Under the pieces are notes generated by a model. It was not told the origin of the DNA. It saw only the letters and a list, made by a program, of their open reading frames with translations, and ran no database searches. Source: Phytophthora quininea (taxonomy: Eukaryota; Oomycota; Peronosporomycetes; Peronosporales; Peronosporaceae). From it: a stretch of DNA of 64,000 nucleotides. The position numbers and the translations under genes were made by a program. Below are positions 21,288 to 33,739 of this stretch, piece after piece (the stretch's first letter is position 1; each line of letters opens with the position of its first letter). The DNA lies in the NCBI GenBank assembly GCA_011947345.1, contig JAAVTG010000779.1, positions 37,011 through 101,010 on the forward strand. Direction: 5' to 3'.

Positions 21288-22398
21288 CTACGTAGTGGAC
21301 GTGTCTTCGCCCAGGTTTTCCAAGATGCTGCTCTGTAGTCGACCAAACGAGGACGAGAACTTGTCGAGGATCTCCAGGTCTTCTTTCTCGCGCAACGAGC
21401 TTTCAGCGTGCAGTTGCGCGTGCAGAGCGACTAGACCCTGCATGTGCGTCGACTGATCCCGTTCCGACTGGCGATTGTCGACTCGCATGACGTGGTGGAA
21501 ATCTTCCTCGCGTTCTTGGAATTTCGTCACGCGACGAGCTGTCTCGGTTCGGAACGCTGCGTCTGTCTTGCGCTCGTTGCTCTCCAGCGCGTGCAGCGTC
21601 TTCTTCTCGCGCTTCTGGATCTTGGCGTTCTCAATGTCGAACGTCTCGTGGTTCTTCTCGAGCTTGCGGGTGATGGTGCCCTGCAGCTTCTCCATGATCT
21701 CGGGCACCGTCGTGTATGCGAACGTCTTGAACTCTGCGTCGCATTCTCGAAGCCTGCAATTGTGTCGGTCAGTCTCTTTCTACCATGAAAGTCTACATAG
21801 ACAGCAAACCTTTTCTCCTGGGACGCGATCTCCTGCGCCTCAAGTCGTGCAAAGTGTGAAAGTGTCTTTTGTTCTAGACTCAGGAAAGCTGCCTGGAACT
21901 GCTTTTGGAAATTCGCTCGCAGTTGGTCGATCGACGCCATCATGTCCTCGTGCTCGGTGGCCAATTTTGCTTCGAGGTCGCGACCGCGAAGCTTCACTGC
22001 GTCCTACTAAAATGATCAACAACTCCATCAAAAGTAGGATCCACCCGACATATCCGTACGATTCGGTTCTGGAAGTCGACGTTGTACGCGTGGACGGCCG
22101 CCTTGAGCTCCTCCATGTCGACCTCAAGATCGTCTTCGGCATCTTCGATGAGGTCTGCGCGTTTGGACTCGGGCGGGAAGTCATTCGGAGGGCGGATCTA
22201 GCAAGAGCTGTCAACAGACACCATCACACTTGCCCTTTGCCAGCTTACCACTCGGGACGACGGTCCGCCAGGAGGGACAATGGTCTCGTTGTATCGTGCA
22301 CGATACGACTGCTCTGTAGGAGCTGGAGAGACTGTCGGTACTGGAGTCTCAACCTCTGCATTGGCAGACGAAGCTTCTTCAGTCGCTTCAGACTCCAT
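21288..22398 (-). CDS. SF-assemblin / beta-giardin family protein
   Basis: Four exons on the minus strand: 22,398-22,249, 22,197-22,060, 22,003-21,810 and 21,753-21,288. They join in phase to give 315 residues. The N-terminus is Ser/Thr/Pro rich (MESEATEEASSANAEV) and the rest is a long coiled coil with the heptad pattern of SF-assemblins. These proteins form striated fibres linked to flagellar basal bodies, which fits an organism with swimming zoospores. All three introns are 50-60 bp GT-AG. No frame break is seen. Confidence 0.82.
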
Positions 22399-22585
22399 TT
22401 TGAAGTCGATGTGCGTTTTTGAGCGTACTTACATAGGTTAACATCACCAGCCGGCTATTTTTGCGCCATTTGAACGGAGGACTCGGAGCTCCCGACTGCA
22501 GCGCTCACTCTGCGTCCCGTGCACTCCCCGCAGCCAACTAGTCAGTTCACCAGCCTCACCAGCATCTCAACACCCTACTACAAAC

Positions 22586-23214
22586 ATGGCCAGCGACGAG
22601 AAGGCCGTGACCAAGCCGTACGCGCTGCTATTTCTACTGGGACCGCTTGTGTCAATTTCCACCACTAAACTGTGCCATGTTTTGTCTAGTGTGGAAAAGG
22701 AAACTGCTGGACAGAAGCGGAAAGCTCCCGAGGGAAAAGAGGGCAAGAAGATCACGGCCTTCTTTGAGCCCAAGAAGAACGGAGACAAGAAAGAGGAGAC
22801 CAAACCGAAGAAAGAGGAAGGCAAGACCAAGGCCAAGGCTAAGAAAGAGGAGGAAGACGAGGAGGAGGAGGAGGAGGATGAAGATGAGGACGAAGATGAG
22901 GACGAAGATGAAGATGAAGACGACAGTGAGGAGGAGGACCTGGCCCCCAAGAGCAAGAAGCGGCGGACCCGCGACTCGGACGACTCGGACGACAGCGGAG
23001 AAGAGTCGGACCAGGAGCTCAAGATGACGGAAGACGATCTGATTGGAGTGGACACGACCAACATCATCCCTCGCACACGGCGTCGCGCGGCGGTGGCCGC
23101 TATGGCTCTTGCTTCTGAGGAGATTGCTGCGGCTACGGGGTTGCGCCGACGAAAGCCGCTGCCGCAGCTGCTGATGACGATGATGGCGAGTCTAGCGACG
23201 AAGCAGAGTTCTAG
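22586..23214 (+). CDS. Acidic lysine-rich nuclear protein with CHZ-like motif and PIP-like box
   Basis: Exon 1 22,586-22,617, a 72-bp GT-AG intron, and exon 2 from 22,690. The protein has a Lys-rich start with KKITAFFEPKK (resembling a PCNA-interacting box but lacking the usual Gln), a long Glu/Asp tract, KKRR basic patches and the segment VDTTNIIPRTRRR. That segment resembles the CHZ motif of histone H2A.Z-H2B chaperones. A G run near 23,137 is one base short; in the next frame the protein continues into an Asp/Glu/Ser tail ending DEAEF at 23,214. Inferred role: histone chaperone or chromatin-associated factor. Confidence 0.6.
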
Positions 23215-23398
23215 GCAGAGCGGCATGGATCAATGCTGGTGACATAACTGGAGACGCATCTCGAAGCGATAACAATGCTTAGACGTTCTTATGCGTAACT
23301 GTTTTGTATTTGGACTGATCTAAGGGCTAAGATGGGGCTGAGCTGCCAAGAACTGGACTAAAGGCTCTATTGCTTAACAGCCCAGGCGTAGTGTTTCT

Positions 23399-24693
23399 CT
23401 ACGGTGCAACGCCCAGCATCTTCTCAAAATGCCAATACGCTGCGTCGGCTGCACGATACCGTGCCAACTTGTACGAGTCGCCACTTGCTTGCAGAATGGG
23501 CTGAATGGCAAGTACATTCGAGTCAGACATCCCTTCAGCAGAAGAAACCTTGCAGAGGCAAGAACGTACCCTTCCTTTCACGTATAGCTCCACAGTGTAC
23601 TCCTTAGCATTTACCGGGGCTTTGAGATACCTGTTGAACGAACAGAAAGTAAATTAGTACAATCGATTCATCAATCTCAACGAGTTAGCTTACTTGTACA
23701 CTGGTTGGCCGAAGTAGTGAGCTTGCAGCAGGTTCTGCAGCTCCACAATGGGCTCCCAGATAACTTTGCGCGTGGCATACGCAACTGACCGCGGAAGAAT
23801 ATGTGTGCTCACAAACTCCATCGCAGTCTCCATGCCCTATCGGAATTGACAGCAAGTTAGTAATCATGCTGTCGGCTAGGAAACGTCACAACAGACTGCA
23901 CCTGGTCCAAGTAGATGGCCCCAATAAGCGACTCCACCGCTCCAGCGGCAATAGTGACACGACCTTTGTTAAATCTCGGCATTGCGCTCGCCTCCTTCAA
24001 GCTAAACTCCACTGGCCAGAGCACAAGACTTGAGATGCCTAAGTCTTCACTGATCTTGCAGAGCGTGCTGTTCTTCACCAGCGACGATTTTGCTCTTGTC
24101 AGCTGCCCCTCTTGCTCTCTCGGCAGCATTTGATAGACGTATCCCGCTGCAGCTGCACCAAGCAGCGAGTCGCCTAAAAACTCAAGACTTCGGTTCGACA
24201 GTCTAACAACTGGAATATCTTCTGGCACCACATCTTGTGGGAGGTATCCGTGGTGTGTCAGGGCACTACGCAGCAGAGTCACATCCTTAAACTGCACTCC
24301 GATACGGTCCTGCAGCTCTTTGAGACCGTCGTCCCAACCTTCCGGAATGGGGACTTTGTCAAAGTGTTCAGGTTTGATCAGCTGCCAGTCCGGAGTGTTC
24401 TTCGGGTACATTAACTGCTGGACTGTGATTCTCTTAGTGGTGACGACGTCTCCTTCCAAGTGGCGTCGCTCGATTCTGCTGAAATTGTTGGGGTTGCTGG
24501 ATGCATCACTGTTGGCCTTTTTGGCAGCCTTGATTGCGTCTTTCTCGGCGGCGATAGCGGCTGCCACTGCGTCTGCAACTGCTTGGGGACTTCGAAAGCC
24601 GTCAGGAAGAGTACTCGGTGAAGAAAACGCCCGAATTACATGGTAGGAGGCCGACAGACGGCGACGCCTGGCGGCCAGCAGAACCCGTCGCAT
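23399..24693 (-). CDS. RNase III-fold, dsRBD protein (mitochondrial ribosomal mL44-like)
   Basis: Three exons: 24,693-23,902, 23,836-23,694 and 23,630-23,399, joined in phase. The start MRRVLLAARRRRLSASYHV looks like a mitochondrial presequence, so this ATG is preferred over one at 24,897. The RNase III signature reads NRSLEFLGDSLLG: the central Glu and Asp are kept, but the first acidic position is Arg. The second motif AGAVESLIGAIYLDQ has Gly where a catalytic Asp is expected. A dsRBD-like region follows (EPIVELQNLLQAHYFGQPVY). Losing metal ligands fits the structural ribosomal protein mL44/MRPL3 rather than an active nuclease. Confidence 0.75.
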
Positions 24694-25419
24694 TATGGCC
24701 ACAAAAATAAATAATTTAAAATAAAAATAGTTACTATAATTTAAGCTTTTATTATGATTCATTTGTGAAACGATTCTTTTGTATATATCTCGTAAAATGA
24801 CGTAAGCGACATCAGTGCATGCATTTACAACCATACCAACTGGAAGATTACTACGGAAAGGCTGGCTGCTAGAGCATCTAAAAGATAACTCGAACAATAC
24901 TTAACTTTAAGTTTTTGCCGTCACTTTTTGACATAATAGCAGTTGAAACAATCACTCAAGCTTCATCTTTCCTCGTCTGCAAGACCACCGCGTTAACAAA
25001 CTGCAGGGATATCGAACCTAGAGCCTGAAGCCATGCTCAATGTTCAAGTCGAAAATGCGTTGACGAACACTGCATCATCGGTGGCGAGGTTCATGGAGGG
25101 TTGGGCGAGACCAACGGGGAATGATCGAAGATTGATTGGCATGTGAAGCAAAAAGGAAGAGATCTTCGTAGAGGCGGACAAGTTGGAACTCCACAAACAC
25201 ATGATATTGAATGGGAATCGGCTTGAAGGGGATTTATAACGCTGTAACAAGCGCACGAATCGGTGGATCTTTTCGCACTATATAGAACAGGTTTCATTGG
25301 CTGCACTCCGCCTTTGTCTTCGTGTTAGGAATTCTTCATGGAAATTAGCTACGAGGTGATGTCAGTTTCGGGCTGCATTTCGAGCATCATCACTCAAGTG
25401 TCTATCCAGCTTCGACCAT
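24694..25419. other. AT-rich gene-free stretch
   Basis: No supported gene. AT-rich with short ORFs only. It separates the housekeeping island from transposon remnants. Confidence 0.5.
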
Positions 25420-25914
25420 AGTCATTACGCCATATACAAGCGCGTCCTACGCTACTTAGTTGCTACGGACGACTATGGCCTGCTGCGAACGAAGTCCAGC
25501 TCGCGTGTTATAGCCACGCTGACTATGCGAGCAACCCGGATGATAGGATGAGCGTGAGCGGGTTTGTGATGCTTGTGAGTGACACGTGGATTCGCATGGA
25601 TCGAGAAGCAAGAGATCAACGCACAAAGCACAACAGAAGCAAGATATATTACAATGAACGAAGATATTCGTGATCCACTATGGTTGATAGGCCTCTGCAA
25701 GGAACTCAACAGGGCGTTTGCATTCGAGACGATAACAGGTCGTGCATCTACCTGACGACCAAGCCTGGGAAGCACAGTAAAACATATTCAGAACAAGTTC
25801 CATCTGGTGCGTCACGCAGCCGACGACGAGCAGCTGAAGAAACTCCATGTCGGTACAAACGATCTGGTCGCTGATATTATGACCAATCCACTATTGAGAG
25901 AAGTACGAGCGTAG
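25420..25914 (+). mobile_element. Ty1/Copia retrotransposon remnant: RNase H and polyprotein C-terminus
   Basis: Fragments read in order: RVLRYLVATDDYGL, then SHADYASNPDDRMSVSGFVM and NAQSTTEARYITMNEDIRDP (the copia RNase H pattern with ADY and STTEA), then FHLVRHAADDEQ and NDLVADIMTNPLL (the polyprotein C-terminus). At least two frame changes and an internal stop (about 25,755) show that it is dead. No LTR or integrase was recognised. Confidence 0.75.
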
Positions 25915-28330
25915 CCACGATGACAAGAATGTGCTGCGCATCGATCGCAAACAAACTCAGCCCAAAAGCGTCACCGTCAATCATGAAATTGCACCGCGCC
26001 GTGCGAACTCGATTACCTACTCACGGAGCACTTGGTGCAGCGCGCATCAAGGACATCAACAGCGTTGCTGCTGCCGCCGTCGCCGTGCGATTCGACATCT
26101 TCCGGCGACAGTGTCGCGGCGGATACCGTCGTCGTGATCTGGGAAGCAGGGTTTCAACCTGATTTAGTGGGAGTATCAAGTCCATTAAAGCCAGGATATG
26201 CCCACCGGCCTACAACATTTCGCCGGATCACTTGTATGATTTCTTGGTTAACACGTTCACCCTTTTATACTTATCCACGGAGAGTAGACCAGGACGAATA
26301 CTGCCATGAATGAATGCAATCCGCAATCTCCTCCATCACGGCTGCCTTGAAGTGAGACCCGTTGCCGCTGCGTCCGTATCTTCTGTTGCAGTGTGACCTT
26401 GGCGACCAGAAACGAAGTACTTTCTTTCCATTCACCCATGAGTTTTAGGATGTAAGCTCCGTCAGTGGCGACGAGATCTGCACGGTTCATGACGAATTCG
26501 GCTGTCAGGCACGGCCACTAGGTGCAGTGACCGCCAGCGTCCATCGCAGTAGCGCCAATAGAAGAAGAAAAAACTAACTCGACTTGGCTCCAAAACCCTT
26601 TAAATATACGGTATGTCGATAATCTGCTTTGGTCTATCTCTGAATCTAGCGTTTTTATTCTCAGTTCCATCGCGGTACTTAAAACATCTGGGTGTCTAGG
26701 TAAGCAATACCGTTGGAAAATATCAATGATTTTACAACCTCAACTTCCGCTGGAGTCCTTGGCATTCCGTGTGACACGTGACACGGTCCGCGCGGAGGTA
26801 CATCCACCACACGTCGATTGTGATACAACGCTAAGAGCCGTCACTTGAAGACTTTACGAGCCCGGCCTCGATCTCGCTGGGGTGCCTATTGTCTGAAATC
26901 AAAAATGAACTGTGTCCGCGTGGTACAGACATGTCACAAGTTACTGATATGTGTCTTTTCGCTATATGCGACTTGCATTGTAAATCAAGGAGAAACGGCA
27001 AAAATTACAGAAATCAGTGAACATGGAGTAGGAATTTTTATTAGCGTTTTACTACGATCTGTTATAATAAATCGGGAGTTTAAACTCGTTTTTATTTTAT
27101 ATTGGAGACGTGAAGTCTTTCAGTAAAAACGCTTTAGCTCCACTCCCGGAGGCTACAAGCAGCCAGAAGGGGAAGAAGCAACTCACTTGCTCAGCATCTA
27201 CTCACAAACTCGCGTCTAAAGCCACCACGGATGCTGCTACCACAGGCGCGACCGGGAGCTCTGAGGGGAGACGTCCGCCAAAGCCGACGCAAGCGTGCAC
27301 GACTCGCTCCCCTCGGGCGAGCCGGAGCTCTTGGACGAGCCCGCTAGCGTTGCAGCCCCAAGACCTGTCACGCTGGCAGCTGCTACAACCACGGCATCTC
27401 ACTGCACTACCACAAGCACTGGCAATAGCACCGAAGTGCCGCCCGAACACCATCGCGGAGTACCGACACGGGCCGTACTTGCAACTACCGTCGTGACCCG
27501 GCCGAGCAACAACCTCGCCAGAAGGGTGTGCCTGACGACATTCGAGCCATCGTTCCCGTCAATTGATACGGCCACGAGCCATATCTTCGCAACCCCAGTG
27601 GCGTAGAGTGTTCTGGTGGTAACCCCGAGAGATACGGTCACCCAAATCGGGTGCACAACTGGCGCGAGCACGTGCCTAGGCACATCTGTTAGTGGGTCGA
27701 GCACACCTACCACCGCAACACGAACGACTTGAACGGGAGCGCCGCGCCCACGAGCACCCGGGGCGGGACCGCCACGACCAGGACCGACGTTAAACTGCTC
27801 GGCGTGACCACGACCATCGTGCATACGAGCGTGACGACTAGCGCGACTACCGGAGACACGGTGACAGGGCCTGAAGAGGCCATTGTGTTGGCGACTCATC
27901 GTCGCTACGGTCTACTCAGCGGGATAATGTAGCTAATGATACCAGCTCCTCTCTTCCCCAAACCAATGAGTCTCGTGCGGATACGTCGACCACCGTTGGT
28001 CGTTGGCGTGGAACGGTGCCATGGCGCCAGGATCTCCGCCGCGGGACCAGCCCTTCGGCTGCTTATCCAACATTACAGCCTACGGCTATACAGCCATGTG
28101 CTAATCATATGGCCATACAGCCACGCATTGTACCTAGACGCCCAGCAGTCACAGATTCCAGGTCGAGTTCCACCGCGATACCTAGCACAAGTGCGTCGTC
28201 AGGCGCAAAGACAACTTCACCCCGTACCGGAGAATGTCTCGGTTTACCGCTCCGCTGCCCGCCACGTCGTCTCCCAGCATACAGCCAACACTCTTGCTGA
28301 TATCGCAGCATCCCACTGACGCCTCCGTCG
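25915..28330. other. Intergenic, probably decayed transposon DNA; GC-rich patch 27.1-28.3 kb
   Basis: No gene is supported. 25,915-27,100 follows the copia fragment and may include its LTR, but no terminal repeat was found. 27,110-28,330 changes abruptly to GC-rich DNA with overlapping open frames on both strands rich in Thr, Ala, Pro and Arg. These look like composition effects or a decayed gag-like region. Confidence 0.3.
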
Positions 28331-31300
28331 CGTCGTACGGACTGGGGCTGCTATGGAGATTGCTGCGACCTATGGCGACAGTCGTCTACAGCATAAGAAC
28401 TCAATAGGCTCCTTGACCTTTTCAATTATTTGTGTTGTTTCTTGGCCTTTCACTGCTAATCGCAAACTAACTTAACATCCAATATACATGGGCAGCGTGG
28501 CCTTTCGACCTATGCAATCTTCTCGCGTCGGCCGCCTCGCCAGTCAGTGGCCGCCACTGTTGCTGCTTTGGGGTTCTGGCAGAAGCTGCCGAATGCTACA
28601 GTCACATCTGGGTGGCCGTTCTATGCGGCGCGTCAGCTTCGTTCTGGTTCGGGCGGGCTTGCGCTGAGGAACCAGCCCGTCTCCGCAAGCTACGTCGCTA
28701 CCGTAACTACACGAACAGCGTGAAGGTGCCGAACAAGACGCCCGATGAGAGTCGTTGGAAGACATACGAAGCACTGTTCTGTACGCCTATTGTGATCCTA
28801 CGAGTTCGTGACGAACATGAATCTGGTTTGGGGTGCCTACTCTTCAAGTGGTTGGAGGCATTTCATGCGTTATCCGTACACCGTCGGATTTAGAGGTTTG
28901 ATACTGTAGCGGCTGCACCTCATCTAGCGCCACCCCTGTCCAAGTCAAGCAAAATCGATCGGTCCGGGAGATAGTTCTACCAGAATAGATAGCGTTTATT
29001 GAGTAGGTTAATTAGCGACGATCTCCTGGTATCTGTCGACTGCTGCCCCTGGCCAGGAGTAGCACCGATTCGGCTGAGCTAGACGCAGCGGTGCTGCATC
29101 TTCGAAACACCGGAACTCTACAGACACATAACAGCAGCGCCTAATAGCAAAAGAGTGACGCTTACTAATCCTTGTTAAGTGAAATCGCTAGCGGTAGTTT
29201 CCCGGGGAGGGGGTCAACGTTTGTTTGAAAATGTAGACAAGTCATCTTATGATTTGACGCCAACTCCAGGTAACACTAACCGTGAGTCTACTGCCTAGGT
29301 TGTTTTCCATAACTAAATGTTGTCTAGATCGCATCGAAATTGTATTCAGGTTGTTTGTCCAAGTTGTAATTTATGATCGCTGCCAGGGAAAATATCAGCG
29401 AAGATGCGCAAGAAGAAGGTCGACCCTTTCACCTTTCCCAAACTTATTTACTAAAAACCTCTCGTGAGTCTGGAGGTGAAACCTAGCGAGCAAATATTTT
29501 CTGTGCATGTTAAGAATCCTGAATATTTATCTGGCGTATCTCACGCAAGTGGAGAGGAGGTAAATGCAGCCCTAACGAAGCGATTGGCTTCTTTGAAATT
29601 GAATCGGATATGTCAGATTGAGGTGGCAGCGAAGACACCAGCAGCGAGGGCTCTCACGACCGCCTTTGCTATGATGAGGAAAATATCGGCACCAGCGAAT
29701 ATGAAAGCAAAAGCCGTGGCGGAAGCGATGCACAATGCTAGCAGCAATGCCGTCAGTGAACCCAATCCATTAGCTAGTAGTTAAGCACGATATTATTGCG
29801 GCGTGAGTAAGGCTCCATCATTAGCCTCATTTTATAATGTAGCACTACTCAACACCCCTAATTAAGACTTGAATACATTCATGTTGGATCGGAGTTCAAA
29901 CGTAATTCCCGTAATACATAATCCCTCCAAAGCACCACCCCACGACAATGCAGGCTGTGCTGATGTCACGGTTAAATTGTTGTTGATCTCTGTTGGCGCT
30001 GCATTTGCGTACTGTCTGAAATCGACCTCGAAGCTAATATCAATGGTCTTTATAACGCACATATCGTGGGTCAAGCTCACCATCACTATCACATTGCTGT
30101 CCTATAGCATGAATGCACAATGGCGACGGCTTTCGTACAGACCGTAGAGAAATGGCTAGTCTGTAACACCTTGGAACTTGATGCAATAAAGATTTTTGGG
30201 ACCCTGACGGCCTACCGCTGGAAGTACTTGGGCGGCAAATCGGTAGGGCGAAACCATCGATAAATCTTAAGCATTTGATCCGCCTCTTAACCTTGAGCGC
30301 TGATGGTATCTGTCGACCATCCGTTCATCAAACTCCATCTTCTTGTCGATCTGAAGCAAAAGTATGCCTGTAGCGTTGATTGCAGAGTTCATCGTGTCAT
30401 CACTGTGGTCCAGTACTGCCTCCTAGTCGACATGAGCAAGCAAGGTGTCGTAGCAGGATACACGGTATCTTTGTCCGCTCGATTCTGATGCTGCAAACCG
30501 TAACGATGACCCGCGGACGTTGAAATGTATAGCTGCTTGACCTCATCCACGAGGAAGCGAAGAGGCGCTAATGTGATGCCTCAGGGTGGGCTCGGAATAG
30601 ATCTAAAAACATCGCATTGAAGAAATTCCCACGAGGGCCAACAAAGAAGTTCCCTCCTCGATATTTCTCCCCGAAACTCAGCGAAAGATTGTCTTGTCGG
30701 TATGGTTTCAGCTTCCTACTATTACGTGGACTATCGAAGTATTGAACACGAATCGACTAGCTGTGTATCCTACAGAGGATTGTAAGTGTGAACCAAAGGT
30801 AAACTAATATTTGCAGAAAACGGTTCATGATGTTGGACACAAGACGATATTGAACTATGCAAGAAACAATTGTCGATCGGGTCGCCGTGCTCTTTCGACC
30901 TCGAAGTCGATGCTGTTAACATTTCCCTTCCTTCTAACCTATCAGTCCGGCATCTCGTTATCTTTCTTTGATCTTGTGTATGATAGCATGCCGGTTACCA
31001 AAGGTTTAGCGGGAGCAATGGACAACATCACGCGACGTCGTCAAAAGCGAAAAGAGCTACTGTTTCAGAGATCGAAAAGGGCAAATTTGCCAGCTCTGAT
31101 TACAACGTACCTCTCCACCAAACGGTGCTTAGATAGCGAGGTTTTGCAGCAGGTTTGGCCTGTCCAGACGCAAGTGTCTACCAGATTGCTCGAAGCAAAA
31201 CATGGCTACATCAGAGTGCAACAAGGTGCTTTACATTGATCACTCACAAAAGTTCTGCAGCTGGCTGAAAGTGTATGAGGAAGCCGGTAATAAAACACAA

Positions 31301-33700
31301 ACTGCTAGCGTCCGGATACTGCTACTTGTAGAGAACAAAATAGGACAGGTGGTGGTAAGAGGATTCCCTCGGTCGGAAAACCGTGACGAGACTGAGGCAA
31401 TTTCTGCAAGGCGTAGCCGTGAAATTGATAACCAACTAAGGCGGCGAGAGGTCTTGCGTGTGTGATCACGCCACTGTCATGCCAAATCTCATTACAAGTT
31501 ATTTGGAGATACTATTGCTATCAAGCAGGATCCGTTTCATGTTTTCCAGAGTCTAACAGAAAATAGTGATCTTGATGTGCGTGATTGGCTTGCGAAATGC
31601 CTTTCGAAAGCACTATATGATGCGGGAAAAAAATTCGATCGCCAACAATTATGGCAGAAATGTTTGCTACTGCAGTTTGTAAAGTACAAACGTCAAGAAT
31701 TCGAGTGTCTGCTGCTGAGAAAGAGGAAACTATCAACATTAATCTTGAGCAAATACGCCGCGACGATCCATACGCGGTGAACGGCACCGAATTCTTTCGA
31801 TTGACGTTGGCGTTCGAATTTTAGCTATTTGTCTGCTCCAGGTTTTTTTTATATATCATCGCCCAAAACCAGCAATATGGTTGAGGTTTTCTTTTGTGTT
31901 GCTAGCATAACTTGAATGTTAGAGCTACCTTCATGAGGAGCCCAACCGTTAGCGCCCTCGACTTTGTAACGCTGACTCGAAGTGCTCTTGTGATTTGTAA
32001 TGTTGCTATATATATGCTGCAGCTAAAATACATTAATTTACTGCTTGCCGTACAGCCAAAAACAGAAAGCTTGCAGCAGTTCTGACCTAGTGGCGTAGCA
32101 TCTCCTGTCAACTGGTCGTTGGAAGTGTTGTACGACATGATCCCAATGCGCACCGAGAAAGCGGAGGGAAAACTACTTGGAGACGACACGAATCGAAATG
32201 ATATTCGGAGGTTATTCTGCGCAGTGAACAGCGGCCAGAGGAAAAAACCGACACAGCATGAGTTTGTTGAAAATCTTAGTCTTGAGCCTAAGTATGATAA
32301 CACTGCCGAATTTCCTACATGAGTTTTCCTTGCTGAAAATGCTGAGGGTGGAACAACGTGCAGCAAAATTCCTGGTCTGGTCGTTTTGTGAGATGGCGAC
32401 CACTATACTGTATAATACGGCTGTCAGAAACCTCGACAATCCCAAGTCTCGCTGTTAAAGCGCAGTCTCACCGTGCGATAGCGCGAAGCCTCTGGTCGAT
32501 CGATTCTCAGCTCACAAACTCTCGAACCTACCGCTCGCAACCTCAACGAGCGTCATAACTTTGCAACGCAACCCACTCGTCTACGGCAACGAAAACTTGC
32601 CGAGCGAAAGGGCATTGCAAGAAGAGTTATTTGACATATTTCGGCGACCCCTAGGTATCAAGCACGTAAAACAAGTTTATCACTTCGTGTACGCCTTCGC
32701 GGCGTGCGCGTGCGTGGACATTACATGCAAGAGCAACGATTTTCTTGAGCGCCGTTGGAATTACCTACGTGATCTACGAGAATGGCAAACACAAAGAGGA
32801 TGAGGAGTCGAAGTCAGAACAGATTGATGTGTCGTCGAATAAGCAAGAAGATATCAAAGCTGCACCGGTGCAAGAAAATCTTGCATCAGAAAAAAATAAC
32901 GCCTCTCGAATCAGCTTCATAGTTAATTGATCCAGATATTCCAACGTCTTCGGAATTTACATCACCTTTGCCGTCAACGACTCCTCTCCAACCGAGAAAA
33001 GCAGAAACCACACGGTCTGGCAACGCGACACGGTGCAAAATTCTGGTCCAGCAAACGCTAAATTCAATGATGGAGCACGTCGCAAGTTTCAGGAAAGGAA
33101 CCCACGGCATGTGAGCAAGTATCCTTTCGCTGTATCAGCAATGGACTCTACCAGGAATTCTGGATCTGATTAAGGTGCGATGTCGTCTTAATGCCGAGCA
33201 CCGATGGCGCGAACTATCCGTAGCTATTGGCGGCAATAGCGGTAACAAAAGAAGCACATCAAGAACTCTCAAAATCTCGATCCTGTGCAGCCTTCTCAGC
33301 AACAAAACCCACGTAATGCAGTGTCGACAGGATCAGCTTTCAAAAGCTGCATCTAACGGAAGCGTGGGATGCGGCCCAAACTGTAAGAAACCGAACCGCG
33401 AGCATCGTAAGAAATCCTGAATACCACCCATCACAACCACGACACAAACAATACTTGCATCACTACGCCTCTTGCCACGAAGTCATGTCAGACACCACTC
33501 CACCTCTCGTTACGGCACACGCTGATCGACTTCAGTTAGCTAGATATTTTACTCAAGACAATCCGCCGCCACAGCAGGCTCCGCTACTCCTACCAACATC
33601 ATCCATGACGATTCTCCGTCATTGACAGAACCTGCTAGTAGCGCCTCGGCCAAATCCCAGCGGTCCACAGAGAATATCAGTTGATCTAAAGCGGAAGTGG
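28331..33700. other. Gene-poor region with short unassigned ORFs
   Basis: Only short open frames occur, for example 28,612-28,893 (93 codons), 29,464-29,784 (about 107), 30,811-31,239 (142) and 32,561-32,803 (80). None has a recognisable domain. Many stops separate them, and some share the sense strand of the Mutator-like remnant downstream, so they may be older transposon pieces. Confidence 0.3.
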
Positions 33701-33739
33701 TATTGAGCGTGAAGCCATGTTAAGCCTGGAGACATCGCG

